Below are positions 36,497 through 46,357 of a stretch of 64,000 bases of DNA, piece by piece. A model generated the notes under the pieces. That model saw only the letters and a list, made by a program, of their open reading frames with translations. It was not told where the DNA came from and ran no database searches. This DNA comes from Yoonia sp. (GTDB lineage Bacteria; Pseudomonadota; Alphaproteobacteria; Rhodobacterales; Rhodobacteraceae). Position numbers and translations under genes: made by a program. The stretch spans positions 124,001 through 188,000 of the forward strand of contig NZ_JAGYJK010000017.1 of assembly GCF_018402175.1 (NCBI RefSeq), given 5' to 3'. The first letter of the stretch is position 1; every line of letters starts with the position of its first letter.

Positions 36497-37963
36497 CTAA
36501 TAGGCCCGCAATGCCCATTGCTGCAGGATATCCTGTTGCAGGCGGCGCGCCTGCGCGTTCCAGCGGCGCGCGCCAGGCGGTATTTCCTCGCCCAGCGCCT
36601 TGCCGCGGTCGCGCGCCTCCAGATCGGCGGCGAAGATCGCAAAGCTGAGGTCACGCCCCCCTGCCGTACGCAGATATCCCGCCAAGGCGCTGACAAAATT
36701 CAGCGTGCCGGTTTTGGCCTGCACCCCCGCCTGCCCCGCGCTGATCGCCGTCTTGTTCTGGTCCACCAGCCTGATGTCGCGCATCAGCGGGCGCAGGCGC
36801 GGCTGCGCGTCGCGGGCTTGCAGGAAAGCGACCATATCGGCCGCGCTGATCTGTGACGCATCGCCAAGGCCGGAATGATCCGCGAATTGTGCCGCAATAC
36901 CCGGCGCGCGCAGGCCTGCCCAGCGCGCCATATCCTGCGCCGATGCACGCAGCCCGCGCACCTGCCCTGCGATCCGCGCGGTGGCGGTCAGCCCCAGCGC
37001 CTCGGCGGTGATATTGGTCGAATAGCGCATCATCTGCGCCAGAACGCCCGCCAGCGGCTGGCCGTCGTGGCGCGCCAGTTCCACCGCCTGCGGCAGGGCG
37101 GGGATGACGCGGGGGTTGCCCAGCACGATCCCCTTGCTGCGCGCGAAAACCGCAAAGACCTCGGCTGCGTAAAGCGCGGGCGCGCGCACCGGCAACCAGC
37201 GCGATCCTTCGGCGTTCAGCGCAGAGCGTGCCACGGTCCAGTCATCGACATCGCCGTCACGCGCATGGGTGAATACCGGCTGATCGCGGTCCACGACCCG
37301 CATCCGCGCAATGGTCACAGGCGGGCGGTGGGTTTCGCTGCGCGCGTCCATCGTCGTGACAAAGTTTTGCCCTTGCCGCCGCCATTCGAAATGCACGCGG
37401 TTATAATTCAGGTTCAGCCCGCCAAGTGCGGGATTATACCCGACATGCGGCAGTTGCGCGGGGTCGATCTGGTCAAGAGCGGGCAACGCACCGTCCCATA
37501 CCAGAAAATCGCCCCTGACCTCGCGCAGGCCGGACGCATGGGTGGCATCGACCAGTCGGGCCATCTCGTCCGTGCCCAGATCGGGATCGCCGCCACCGGC
37601 AATGATCAAATGACCATCTAAAATACCGTCCCTGAGCGTACCCTGCGCAAGAACACGTGTTGTGAACCGGTGGTCCGCCCCCAGCGTTTCCAGCGCGTAC
37701 AGCGCTGTGACTGCCTTGGTCACGCTGGCCGGTGGCAGCAGCGCAGCGGCGTTATAGGTTTCCAGCACCTCGCCCGTGGCCGGATCACCCAGCGCCACGC
37801 CGACCTGCCCGCTGATCCCCGCACGGGCGACAATGCCGTCCAGCGCCGCGCGCGGCGACACCCGCGCGATCGGCCTGTAGGATCGCAGCGGCGCTTCGGC
37901 ATGGGCGGCGGTTCCAAGGGTCGCGCCAATCCCTGCCAGCACCTGCCGCCGTGTCAGCCACAT
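36497..37963 (-). CDS. dacB: D-alanyl-D-alanine carboxypeptidase/endopeptidase (PBP4, S13)
   Basis: Periplasmic penicillin-binding protein that trims peptidoglycan cross-links, 488 residues. Active-site motifs are in order: SxxK as PPASVTKAV (about 80), SxN as YSTNITAE, KTG as VQAKTGTLNF. The N-terminus has two arginines followed by QVLAGIGATLGTAAHAEA, a signal peptide that could use the Tat route. The start overlaps the nadD stop codon (TGATG); a GTG lies one codon earlier. Confidence 0.94.
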   Translation of the reverse strand: MWLTRRQVLAGIGATLGTAAHAEAPLRSYRPIARVSPRAALDGIVARAGISGQVGVALGDPATGEVLETYNAAALLPPASVTKAVTALYALETLGADHRFTTRVLAQGTLRDGILDGHLIIAGGGDPDLGTDEMARLVDATHASGLREVRGDFLVWDGALPALDQIDPAQLPHVGYNPALGGLNLNYNRVHFEWRRQGQNFVTTMDARSETHRPPVTIARMRVVDRDQPVFTHARDGDVDDWTVARSALNAEGSRWLPVRAPALYAAEVFAVFARSKGIVLGNPRVIPALPQAVELARHDGQPLAGVLAQMMRYSTNITAEALGLTATARIAGQVRGLRASAQDMARWAGLRAPGIAAQFADHSGLGDASQISAADMVAFLQARDAQPRLRPLMRDIRLVDQNKTAISAGQAGVQAKTGTLNFVSALAGYLRTAGGRDLSFAIFAADLEARDRGKALGEEIPPGARRWNAQARRLQQDILQQWALRAY

Positions 37964-38571
37964 CACCAGTCGCCCCGCGCGCGGATCGCCGAGGACGATT
38001 GATGCGACATCGGCAGGTTGATGAAGGACCAGGCCGGGGCCTGCGCCCGCCCCAGAATATGGCTGGCCCTGTCGGGCAATTGGGCGGCACCATAGATGCG
38101 CGCGGCTTTTGACAGGCGCGCCGATATCCGGTCATCGGGCCGCGCGATCACGCCGACCGGCACGGTGTCCATGATCCAGCGCCAATCTTGCCAGCGGTGC
38201 AATTGCGCCAGATTGTCGGCCCCCATCAGCCAGACGAACCGCACGCCCGGGTAATGCCTGCGCAAGGCCACCAGCGTTTGCGCCGTATGGCGGGTGCCCA
38301 GCCGGGCCTCAATGTCGGTGACCGTCACGCGGGGGTGGCGCATCAGGGCTTGCGCCGCCTGCATCCGCTGGGACAGCGGCGCAGGCCCGTTGCGTTTCAG
38401 CGGATTGCCGGGGCTGACCAGCCACCAGACCTTGTCCAGGCCGAACCGCGTCAGCGCCGCTTTGGTGATATGCACATGCCCGTGGTGCGCCGGATCAAAC
38501 GACCCGCCGAGCAGCCCGATCACCTGTCCTGCCTTTGCCACCGGAAAGCCGTGCAAGTTTGCGCCCCTCAT
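37963..38571 (-). CDS. nadD: Nicotinate-nucleotide adenylyltransferase
   Basis: Makes deamido-NAD from nicotinate mononucleotide and ATP. The 202-residue protein has the nucleotidyltransferase motifs [17 protein letters not shown] and the C-terminal ISxTxxR equivalent [13 protein letters not shown]. The start MRGANLHG is chosen for family length; the frame is open upstream. dacB follows with overlap. In many relatives nadD is followed by rsfS-rlmH; here it is not. Confidence 0.93.
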   Translation of the reverse strand: MRGANLHGFPVAKAGQVIGLLGGSFDPAHHGHVHITKAALTRFGLDKVWWLVSPGNPLKRNGPAPLSQRMQAAQALMRHPRVTVTDIEARLGTRHTAQTLVALRRHYPGVRFVWLMGADNLAQLHRWQDWRWIMDTVPVGVIARPDDRISARLSKAARIYGAAQLPDRASHILGRAQAPAWSFINLPMSHQSSSAIRARGDW

Positions 38572-38759
38572 CGGCCCCATTACCTTGCCGCAACAAGCAG
38601 GCTGGGCGGCAAAATGTAAACCCCCCGACGCAAACCCCGTCATACAAACCTGTCAGGCCCATAGCCATACTGGCAAAGCGGCTTTGCAGCCGGTGCCGCG
38701 GTCGAAAATTCCCTGCGCCACCGCTTTTCATCGGCCCGGCGCCGTGCCAGATTGCCCGC

Positions 38760-39692
38760 ATGACACAGCTGACCACACAAGACGGCACGCCCGTTTCCCG
38801 CCTGACCTTTGGCACGATGCAATTCGGCGGCAAGGCCGATGCGGCCGAAAGTGCCGCCATGTATGACGCCGCGCGTGCGGCTGGCATCACCCATTTCGAC
38901 ACCGCCGTGCGCTATACCGACGGGGCGGCCGAAAAGATCCTTGGCCAGCTGATCAAGCACGAGCGCGACGCGATCTATCTGGCGACCAAGGTCGGCTATA
39001 CCGGCGGGGCGGGGCGCACCAATATCCTTGCGCAATTCGACATCTGCCGCAGCCAGTTGCAGCTGGATCAGGTCGATCTGCTGTATCTGCACCGGTTTGA
39101 CGATGCCACGCCGCTGCACGAAACCTTTGCCACCATGGCAGAGCTGCAGGCGCGCGGGGCGATCCGGCAGATCGGCGTGTCCAACTACGCCGCGTGGCAA
39201 GTGATGAAGGCGCAAGCCGTGGCGCGCGACCTTGGCACCCGGATCGACGTGATGCAGCCGATGTATTCCTTGGTCAAACGGCAGGCCGAGGTAGAGATTT
39301 TCCCGATGGCGCAGGATCAGGGCATCGCGCTGGTGCCCTATTCGCCCTTGGGTGGCGGGTTGCTGACCGGCAAATATGCCAACGGCGGCACCGGGCGGCT
39401 GACCGATGATCCGCGCTATGCTTTGCGCTATGGGCAGGGCTGGATGCATGATGTGGCCGCCCGCCTGACCGCCTTGGCCCGCGATGCAAGCGCCGACCCC
39501 GCCACGCTCGCCGTGGCATGGGTCATGACGCATGGGGCGCGGCCATCGCCCATCATCTCGGCCCGGTCATTGGCGCAATTGCGCCCGTCGCTGGCGGCGG
39601 CGGAGTTTGCAATGTCGGCGGACCTCTATGCACAGATCACAGCGCTTAGCCCTGCGCCGCCACCGGCCACCGACCGGCTGGAAGAGGCATGA
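38760..39692 (+). CDS. Aldo/keto reductase
   Basis: NADPH-dependent oxidoreductase of 310 residues, TIM barrel. The catalytic tetrad is visible as THFDTAVRYT (Asp, Tyr), LATKVGY (Lys) and LLYLHRFDD (His). Coenzyme-binding elements PYSPLGGGLLTGKY and the late SARSLAQLRPSLAA are present. The substrate is unknown; related enzymes act on sugars and small aldehydes. Its stop codon overlaps the next start (ATGA), so it is co-translated with an FAD oxidoreductase. Divergent from nadD with 188 bp between starts. Confidence 0.9.
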   Translation: MTQLTTQDGTPVSRLTFGTMQFGGKADAAESAAMYDAARAAGITHFDTAVRYTDGAAEKILGQLIKHERDAIYLATKVGYTGGAGRTNILAQFDICRSQLQLDQVDLLYLHRFDDATPLHETFATMAELQARGAIRQIGVSNYAAWQVMKAQAVARDLGTRIDVMQPMYSLVKRQAEVEIFPMAQDQGIALVPYSPLGGGLLTGKYANGGTGRLTDDPRYALRYGQGWMHDVAARLTALARDASADPATLAVAWVMTHGARPSPIISARSLAQLRPSLAAAEFAMSADLYAQITALSPAPPPATDRLEEA

Positions 39693-40759
39693 ATGATTTC
39701 CTGATCATCGGCGGCGGGATCGCGGGCATTTCCGCCGCAGCCCGCCTGTCGGCGCTGGGCAGCGTCACCGTACTGGAACGCGAAGACGCGCTGGCCTATC
39801 ACGCCTCTGGCCGCTCTGCCGCCTTGTTCGAGCAACATTACGGCAAAGCATCGACAGTCGCGCTGAACCGCGCCAGCCTTGATTTTCATCGCAGCGCCGA
39901 TGTGCTGTCACCGCGCGGGTTGATGCTGGTCGGCAGCAAGGGCGAGGCTGATCTGTTCGCCGCCGACGTCGCCGCGATGCAGATGGCCGAGATCACGATG
40001 GACGCGGCCTTGGCCCTGATTCCCGTGCTGAACCCCGCCCATGTGGACCGTGCCGCCTATGATCCGGGGGCATGGGATATAGACACCGACAGGCTGATCC
40101 AGACCTTCGCAAAAACCGCGCGCGGCAATGGCGCGCAGATCGTCACCAAGGCCGAGGTGACGGCGATCAGCCGCACCGCGACAGGCTGGGCTGTCAGCAC
40201 CAAGGCTGGCGACTATGCGGCGCGCCAGCTGGTCAATGCCGCTGGCGCATGGGTCGATGTGATCGCGCAAATGGCGGGGGTGGCTCCTTTGGGGTTCCAG
40301 CCCCTGCGCCGGTCGATGGCGCGGATTCCTGCGCCTGACGGGCATGATATCCGCGCTTGGCCGATGGTCTTTGGCGCGGGCGAAGGCTGGTATGCCAAAC
40401 CCGATGCCGGCGCGCTGATCGTGTCCCCCGCCGAAGAAGACCCTGTCGCCCCCCATGACGCCTATGCCGATGACATGGTGCTGGCCGAGGGGCTGGCGCG
40501 GTACGAGGCAAATGTCACCACGCCCGTCACCCGCCTGCTGGCGTCATGGGCGGGGCTGCGCACGTTTTCGCCGGACCGCAACCTTGTGCTGGGGCCGGAC
40601 CCCGCGCATGCTGGTTTCATCTGGTGCGCAGGCCAAGGTGGCTATGGGATGCAATCCGCACCCGGGGCCAGCCAGCTTTTGGCCGATCTGGTCGGCGGAA
40701 AAACGCCTGAGATCAGCCCCGATATGGTGGCGGCGCTGACCCCAAACAGGTTCCGCTGA
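39689..40759 (+). CDS. FAD-dependent oxidoreductase, DAO family
   Basis: A 356-residue flavoenzyme of the glycine/D-amino-acid oxidase group: Rossmann motif FLIIGGGIAGISAAARL at the N-terminus, second FAD contact LVNAAGAWVD, and the C-terminal GFIWCAGQGGYGMQSAPGAS. The substrate is probably an amine or D-amino acid, but nothing fixes it. Coupled to the aldo/keto reductase. No membrane segment or signal peptide. Confidence 0.88.
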   Translation: MNDFLIIGGGIAGISAAARLSALGSVTVLEREDALAYHASGRSAALFEQHYGKASTVALNRASLDFHRSADVLSPRGLMLVGSKGEADLFAADVAAMQMAEITMDAALALIPVLNPAHVDRAAYDPGAWDIDTDRLIQTFAKTARGNGAQIVTKAEVTAISRTATGWAVSTKAGDYAARQLVNAAGAWVDVIAQMAGVAPLGFQPLRRSMARIPAPDGHDIRAWPMVFGAGEGWYAKPDAGALIVSPAEEDPVAPHDAYADDMVLAEGLARYEANVTTPVTRLLASWAGLRTFSPDRNLVLGPDPAHAGFIWCAGQGGYGMQSAPGASQLLADLVGGKTPEISPDMVAALTPNRFR

Positions 40760-40823
40760 AAAATCGCGCACAGCGGCCAGAGCGACCCTTACAAACCGCA
40801 GGCCATTGGCATATCTGCACCCG

Positions 40824-41117
40824 ATGAAACGCGAACGCGACCATATCCGTGCCCGATTTGACCGACAGTATCGCAAGATTCAGCCGTTGGTACCGGGCAT
40901 GGCCAGCCTGCGTAAACCGCGCTGGATGGTCGCACGGATCACGCTTGCCATCATCTTCATCCTCGGCGGGTTTCTGGCGATCCTGCCAATTTTTGGCCTG
41001 TGGATGATCCCTGTCGGCCTACTGTTGCTGGCGATCGACCTGCCGGTCCTGCAAGGCCCCGTCTCGCGTCTGATGATACGGGGCCGCAGGTGGATCGCGC
41101 TGCGGCGCAGGCGCTAG
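40824..41117 (+). CDS. Small conserved membrane protein of unknown function
   Basis: A 97-residue protein with a basic N-terminus (MKRERDHIRARFDRQYRKI), one long or two short hydrophobic segments (RITLAIIFILGGFLAILPIFGLWMIPVGLLLLAID is the region at about 37-71) and a very basic end (RGRRWIALRRRR). No domain is recognised with certainty. Its TAG stop shares the palindrome CTAG with the stop codon of the convergent dehydrogenase gene. Confidence 0.7.
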   Translation: MKRERDHIRARFDRQYRKIQPLVPGMASLRKPRWMVARITLAIIFILGGFLAILPIFGLWMIPVGLLLLAIDLPVLQGPVSRLMIRGRRWIALRRRR

Positions 41118-43607
41118 CCGTCGATACGGATCGTGGCGTTCTGGGGATCATAGGGGCTGTCTTCGACAATCTCGGCAGGCCAGAGCTGGTCCAGCATCTT
41201 GACCTGTAACTTTGTGCCGACAACCGCCATTTCGGGTTTGACATAGCCCATGCCGATGGATTTGCCGAAAGCCACCGAATAGCCACCCGATGTCAGACGC
41301 CCGACGCGGGTGTCGCCGTGATACAATGCCTCGCGGCCCCACGGGTCGGCATCATCCGGCCCGTCGATCAGCAGGGTGACGCATTTGCTGCGGATCCCCT
41401 TTTCCAGCATCGCATCCTTGCCGTGGAAATCCTTGGTCAGGTCCACGAAACGCGGCAAATCAGCCTCTAACGGTGTGGCGTCGCGGCCCAGTTCATTGCC
41501 AAAGGCGCGGTATGATTTTTCCTGCCGCAGCCAGTTTTGCGCCCGCGCGCCGACCAGTTTCATACCATGTGGCGCGCCTGCCTTTTCCAGCAGATCGAAC
41601 AGGTAATTCTGCATCTCTACGGGATGGTGCAATTCCCAGCCAAGCTCGCCGGTATAGGCGACGCGGATCGCGTTCACCGGACACATGCCCAGTTCGATCC
41701 TTTGCGCGGACAGCCATGGGAAACGCTTGTTCGACAAGGCGGTGGCGGGGTCGGCATCCTTGATCACGGCGGCCAGCACGTCGCGGGATTTCGGGCCAGC
41801 AATGGCGAAAACGCCCCATTGCGTGGTCACATCTTGGGCGTTGATGCGGCCAAATTCGGCTTCTTTGTCTTCAATCGCCTTGAGCAGGTAATCCTGATCA
41901 TAGGCCGTCCATGCACCAGCAGAGACGAGGTAATAATCATTCTCGGCGTTACGCACGATGGTATATTCGGTGCGCGTCGTGCCATGCGCGGTCAGCGCAT
42001 AGGTCAGGTTGATCCGGCCAATGCGCGGCAATTTGTTTGTCGTGAACCAGTCCAGAAACGCCGTGGCACCGGCACCCGTGATCCGGTGCTTGGTAAAGGC
42101 GGTGGCGTCGATCAGGCCCACACCTTCGCGGATCGCTTTGGCTTCTTCCACCGCATATTGCCACCAGCCGCCGCGCCGGAAGGACCGTGCGTCATGGTCG
42201 TTGAACCCTGCGGGGGCATAGTAATTGGGCCGTTCCCAGCCATTCACAAAGCCGAATTGCGCGCCGCGTGCGGATTGGCGGTCATAGGCAGGCGATGTGC
42301 GCAGCGGACGACAAGCGGGGCGTTCTTCATCCGGATGGTGCAGGATATAGACGTGGTCGTAACATTCTTCGTTCTTGCGCGCCGCGAATTCGGTGGTCAT
42401 CCAGTTGCCGTACCGCTTGGGGTCGAGGCTTGCCATGTCAATCTCAGCCTCGCCATGCACCATCATCTGGGCAAGGTAATAGCCGGTGCCACCGGCAGCG
42501 GTGATGCCGAAGGAAAACCCTTCCGCCAGCCACATGTTGCGCAATCCGGGTGCCGGGCCGACCAGCGGATTGCCGTCAGGGGTGTAACAGATCGGGCCGT
42601 TGAAATCGTCCTTCAGCCCCGAATTTTCGCAAGACGGAATCCGGTGGATCATCGCCATATACTGGTCTTCGATCCGTTCCAGATCGAGCGGGAACAGATC
42701 GGCGCGGAAACTGTCGGGCACGCCATATTCGAACACAGGCAGGCGCGTTCTTTTCATAGACGCCCAAGATCCAGCCGCCGCGTTCCTCGCGCACATAGGA
42801 TTGCGCATCGGCGTCGCGGACCACGGGATGTTCGACATTGCCTTCGGCACGGAATTGCACCAGCGCGGGGTCTTGGTCCATCACGATGAACTGGTGTTCA
42901 ACGGGGATCGCGGGGATCTTGATCCCCAGCTTTTTCGCGGTGGTTTGGGCATGGTTGCCGCTGGCGGTGACGACATGTTCGGCGGTCACGACGATCTGTT
43001 CGTCGGACGGCACAAGGTTGCCGCCCTTTTCCACCATCTTGGTGCAGGTCACTTCCCAATGCGTGCCGTTCCAGTGGAACGCATCAGCCTGCCATTTGCG
43101 TTCAATCGCAACCCCGCGCTGGCGCGCGCCCTTGGCCATGGCTTGGGTGACATCGGCGGGGTTAATATAGCCGTCGGTGTGGTGATAAAGCGCGCCTTTC
43201 AAATCATCCGTGCGGATCAGCGGCCATTTCGCCTTGATCTGGTCGGGAGTCATCCAGACATAGGGCACGTCGCAGGTTTCGGCTGTTGATGCATAAAGCA
43301 TGAATTCATCCATGCGCTCCTGCGTCTGGGCCATGCGCAAATTGCCGACGACGGCGAAACCCGCGTTCAGGCCGGTTTCGGCCTCCAATGACTTATAGAA
43401 ATCGACCGAATATTTGTGGATATGGGTCGTGGCAAAGGACATGTTGAACAAGGGCAACAGGCCCGCCGCATGCCAAGTGGACCCCGATGTCAATTCATCG
43501 CGTTCCAGCAGCATCACATCATCCCAGCCCGCCTTGGCCAGATGATAGGCGATCGAGGTTCCCACAGCACCGCCACCGACGACCAATGCTTTGACTTGCG
43601 TTTTCAT
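41114..43607 (-). pseudogene. Dimethylglycine/sarcosine dehydrogenase-like FAD-GcvT protein, one-base frameshift
   Basis: A two-part enzyme of the DMGDH group. The N-terminal half is an FAD domain (ALVVGGGAVGTSIAYHLAKAG, ELTSGSTWHAAG with the flavin-linking histidine region) and the C-terminal half, from about residue 430, is a GcvT-type folate domain (GVGLIDATAFTKHRITG, GELGWELHHPVEMQ). It demethylates N-methylated glycines and passes the carbon to tetrahydrofolate. The frame breaks at VYEKNAPA; removing one base at 42734 gives a continuous 830-residue protein (NAPAC then FEYGVPDSF). Otherwise intact. Confidence 0.87.
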
Positions 43608-43706
43608 GCTGCGATTCCCCATTGCCGCTTTTGCGCTAAGTTGCGCGAAATGCGCCTGACCTGACAGAAACAGCCGACCGCTTTACGCACAAATACGACA
43701 AAGGGG

Positions 43707-44693
43707 TCAGAGCATCGACGGAACCACCAGATCCGGCGGGCGATGCCCATCGGCAAAGGTCTTGATGTTGAGGATGACTTTCTCGCCCATCTCGACCCGG
43801 CCTTCGAGCGTGGCCGACCCCATATGCGGCAGAAGGATCGCGTTGGGCAGTTCTTTCAGACGCGGATTGATCAGATGGCCGCGTTCGAACACATCCAGCC
43901 CCGCCCCCGCGATTTCGCCCGCGCGCAGCATCCGCGTCAGGGCGTTTTCGTCGATCACCTCGCCGCGCGACGTGTTCACGATCACGGCAGAGGGTTTCAT
44001 CAGCTTCAACCGCCGCGCGTTCATCAGATGAAAGGTAGACGGTGTATGCGGGCAGTTGATCGAAAGGATATCCATCCGCGCGACCATCTGGTCAAGGCTT
44101 TCCCAATAGGTCGCATCCAGCGCCTGTTCCACCTCGGGGCGCAGGCGGCGGCGGTTGTGGTAATGGACCTGCAGGCCAAAGGCGGTGGCACGGCGCGCGA
44201 CCGCCTGCCCGATCCGGCCCATGCCAAGGATGCCCAGACGCCGCCCCTTGATCCGGCCACCCAGCATGGCGGTGGGTGACCAGCCTTGCCAGCCATCGGA
44301 TTCGGCCAGCTTGATCCCCTCGCCCATCCGGCGGGTGACGCCAAGGATCAGCGCCATCACCATATCGGCGGTGTCATCGGTCATCACGCCGGGTGTGTTA
44401 GACACATGGATGCCACGCTGGCGCGCGGTGGCCACATCGATATGGTCCACGCCTGCGCCGTAATTGGCGATCAGCTTGATCCTGTCGCCCGCCCGCGCAA
44501 GGATTTTCGCGTCGATCTGGTCGGTGATCGTCGGCACCAGCACATCGGCGGATTGCATCGCATCGACCAGTTCGTCCGGCGTCATCGGCGCGTCACTGTC
44601 GCGCAATTGCACGTCGAACAATTCCTTCAGCCGGGTTTCAACCTGCTGCGGCAATTGTCGCGTGACGACAACAGTAAGATGCTTTCCTGGCAT
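43707..44693 (-). CDS. D-isomer-specific 2-hydroxyacid dehydrogenase (glyoxylate/hydroxypyruvate reductase type)
   Basis: A 328-residue NAD(P)H enzyme with the expected order: ANYGAGVDHIDV, nucleotide motif LGILGMGRIGQAVA, catalytic Arg in VIVNTSRGEVIDENAL, the catalytic Glu region AGLDVFE and catalytic His in LLPHMGSATLEGR. Best matched by pattern to D-glycerate dehydrogenase/glyoxylate reductase. The start MPGKHLTVVV at 44693 is chosen because the upstream sequence is not protein-like. It follows the DMGDH-like gene in the same direction; both may serve one-carbon or glycine metabolism. Confidence 0.9.
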   Translation of the reverse strand: MPGKHLTVVVTRQLPQQVETRLKELFDVQLRDSDAPMTPDELVDAMQSADVLVPTITDQIDAKILARAGDRIKLIANYGAGVDHIDVATARQRGIHVSNTPGVMTDDTADMVMALILGVTRRMGEGIKLAESDGWQGWSPTAMLGGRIKGRRLGILGMGRIGQAVARRATAFGLQVHYHNRRRLRPEVEQALDATYWESLDQMVARMDILSINCPHTPSTFHLMNARRLKLMKPSAVIVNTSRGEVIDENALTRMLRAGEIAGAGLDVFERGHLINPRLKELPNAILLPHMGSATLEGRVEMGEKVILNIKTFADGHRPPDLVVPSML

Positions 44694-44799
44694 GGGGTGT
44701 CCCTCTTGGCTTTTCAAATCCGGTCCTGCGTGGCAGGTTGCGCGAAAGGGACGCGCAGCACAAGAACGGCGCGCCCGAAACGGGCATAAAAGGCAGAAA

Positions 44800-45330
44800 A
44801 TGAACAGTTTCGTCCGGTGGTCCCGCGTGATGCGCATGGCCCTTTGCGCCATGTTGCTGGCCGGTGCCGCCGCTGTCGCGCAAGAGGCCAGCGACGGCCC
44901 CGCAATCGGGCCGGAAACCAACCTGCCGGTGCCGCGTTTCGTGTCGCTGAACGCGGGCGAGGCGAATGTGCGCCGCGGCCCGTCGCTGTCGCACCGGATC
45001 GACTGGGTGTTCAAACGCCGCAACATGCCGCTGCAACTGGTCGCGGAATATGGCCAATGGCGGCGGGTGATCGACCGCGACGGGCAGGGCGGGTGGATTC
45101 ACTATACCTTGCTGTCGGGCGCACGCACGGTGCTGATCAATGAAACCCCCACCCCGCTGCGCGTGCGGCCCGACCCTGCGGCACCCGAAAACGCCATTCT
45201 GGAACAGGGCGTGATCGCGCGGCTGGGCCAGTGTGACCCCGACTGGTGCCAGCTGAACGCGGGCGGCTATCGCGGCTGGGTGCCGAAATCCGACATCTGG
45301 GGCGTCACGCTGGAAGAATTGCGCGACTGA
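44800..45330 (+). CDS. Exported bacterial SH3-domain protein
   Basis: A 176-residue protein with a signal peptide (RMALCAMLLAGAAAVAQEA, cleavage near 28) and tandem SH3b modules: LNAGEANVRRGPSLSHRIDWVFKRRNMPLQL and the second around LRVRPDPAAPENAILEQGVIARLGQC. Two cysteines (CDPDWC) may form a disulfide. Such proteins are periplasmic and probably bind cell-wall or peptide ligands. ATG 44800 follows AAGGCAG. Divergent from the 2-hydroxyacid dehydrogenase. Confidence 0.85.
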   Translation: MNSFVRWSRVMRMALCAMLLAGAAAVAQEASDGPAIGPETNLPVPRFVSLNAGEANVRRGPSLSHRIDWVFKRRNMPLQLVAEYGQWRRVIDRDGQGGWIHYTLLSGARTVLINETPTPLRVRPDPAAPENAILEQGVIARLGQCDPDWCQLNAGGYRGWVPKSDIWGVTLEELRD

Positions 45331-45375
45331 GCGCTGCGCATTGCCAGCGGCGCCATGATTGCCTAAGCACCGCGC

Positions 45376-46284
45376 ATGAACGCGCCACATGACACCCGCC
45401 TGAACCTGTCTGCCGGGCTTTTGTCCGTGACGGTCGCGGCTGTGCTGGTCGCGGCCAAGCTGTGGGCGCTGGCGGAAACCGGATCGCTGGCGGTGGCCGC
45501 GACCTTGGCGGATAGCGCGCTTGACCTTATGATGTCGCTGGGCGGTCTGGCCGCCATCGCCTATGCCGCGAAACCGGCCGATGACGACCATAATTTCGGC
45601 CATACATCGGCCGAGGATCTGGCCGCACTGGGCCAGTCCCTGTTCATCCTTGTCTCGGCCGGGGTGATCGCGGTGGCCGCCGTGCTGCGCCTGCTGGACG
45701 ACACCACCGCCATGCCGCAGGCCGAAGGGTTCGGGATGGCGGTCATGGTATTTTCGATCATCGTCACGCTGGGGCTGGTCACATGGCAGCGCCATGTCGC
45801 GCGCCGCACCGGCAACAAGGTCGTGCTGGCCGACAGCCTGCATTACATGGGCGATCTGATCCCCAATATCGGGGCGATTGTGGCGCTTTGGGCCGCGGCG
45901 CGGTTCGGGCTGTACCAGATCGACAGCGTCGTGGCGCTGGGGGCGGCGGCCCTTCTGGCGGTGGGTGCGCTGCGCATCGGCAAAGGGGCGTGGGACGCGT
46001 TGATGGACCGGCAGGCTGATCCCGCGATGATCGCGGGCATCCGCCAGATTGTCGAAGGTTGCGACGGTGTGCGCGGGCATCATGACCTGAAAACCCGCGT
46101 CGCAGGCAGCCGTGTTTTCGTGAACCTGCATATCGAACTGGACGGGGCACAATCGCTGGATCAGGCCCATGCCATCGGCGCGCGCCTGCGCCGCGAGATT
46201 ATTGCAGCCTATCCGCGTGCCGATGTGCTGATCCACAAAGACCCGGTCGGCGTGGAACGGCACCCCGAAGATCCCCGCAGCTGA
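45376..46284 (+). CDS. Cation diffusion facilitator, FieF-like
   Basis: Zn/Fe/Cd proton antiporter of 302 residues with six helices. Site-A metal ligands are seen as ADSALD (DxxxD, about 46-50) in helix 2 and HYMGD (HxxxD) in helix 5, and the loop motif HNFGH. The C-terminal cytoplasmic domain (about 205-295) carries HHDLKTRVAGSRVFVNLHIELD. The DxxxD/HxxxD pair fits FieF-type transporters. Monocistronic, followed by hairpins and a repeat core. Confidence 0.92.
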   Translation: MNAPHDTRLNLSAGLLSVTVAAVLVAAKLWALAETGSLAVAATLADSALDLMMSLGGLAAIAYAAKPADDDHNFGHTSAEDLAALGQSLFILVSAGVIAVAAVLRLLDDTTAMPQAEGFGMAVMVFSIIVTLGLVTWQRHVARRTGNKVVLADSLHYMGDLIPNIGAIVALWAAARFGLYQIDSVVALGAAALLAVGALRIGKGAWDALMDRQADPAMIAGIRQIVEGCDGVRGHHDLKTRVAGSRVFVNLHIELDGAQSLDQAHAIGARLRREIIAAYPRADVLIHKDPVGVERHPEDPRS

Positions 46285-46291
46285 GGGTGCA

Positions 46292-46356
46292 GGGGGCGCT
46301 GCCCCCGCCCCGGACCTGGTCCGGGGCCCCCCAGGGATATTTGGGCTCGGAAGATG
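46292..46356 (+). repeat. Composite repeat element, copy 5 (CDF/M3 peptidase)
   Basis: Two hairpins, GGGGGC-GCT-GCCCCC (46292-46306) and a stem around CCCCGGA/TCCGGGG (46307-46327), followed by a core with a degenerate first half and an intact end (GGATATTTGGGCTCGG, AAGATG). It fills the gap between two convergent genes. Confidence 0.8.
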
Positions 46357-46357
46357 G

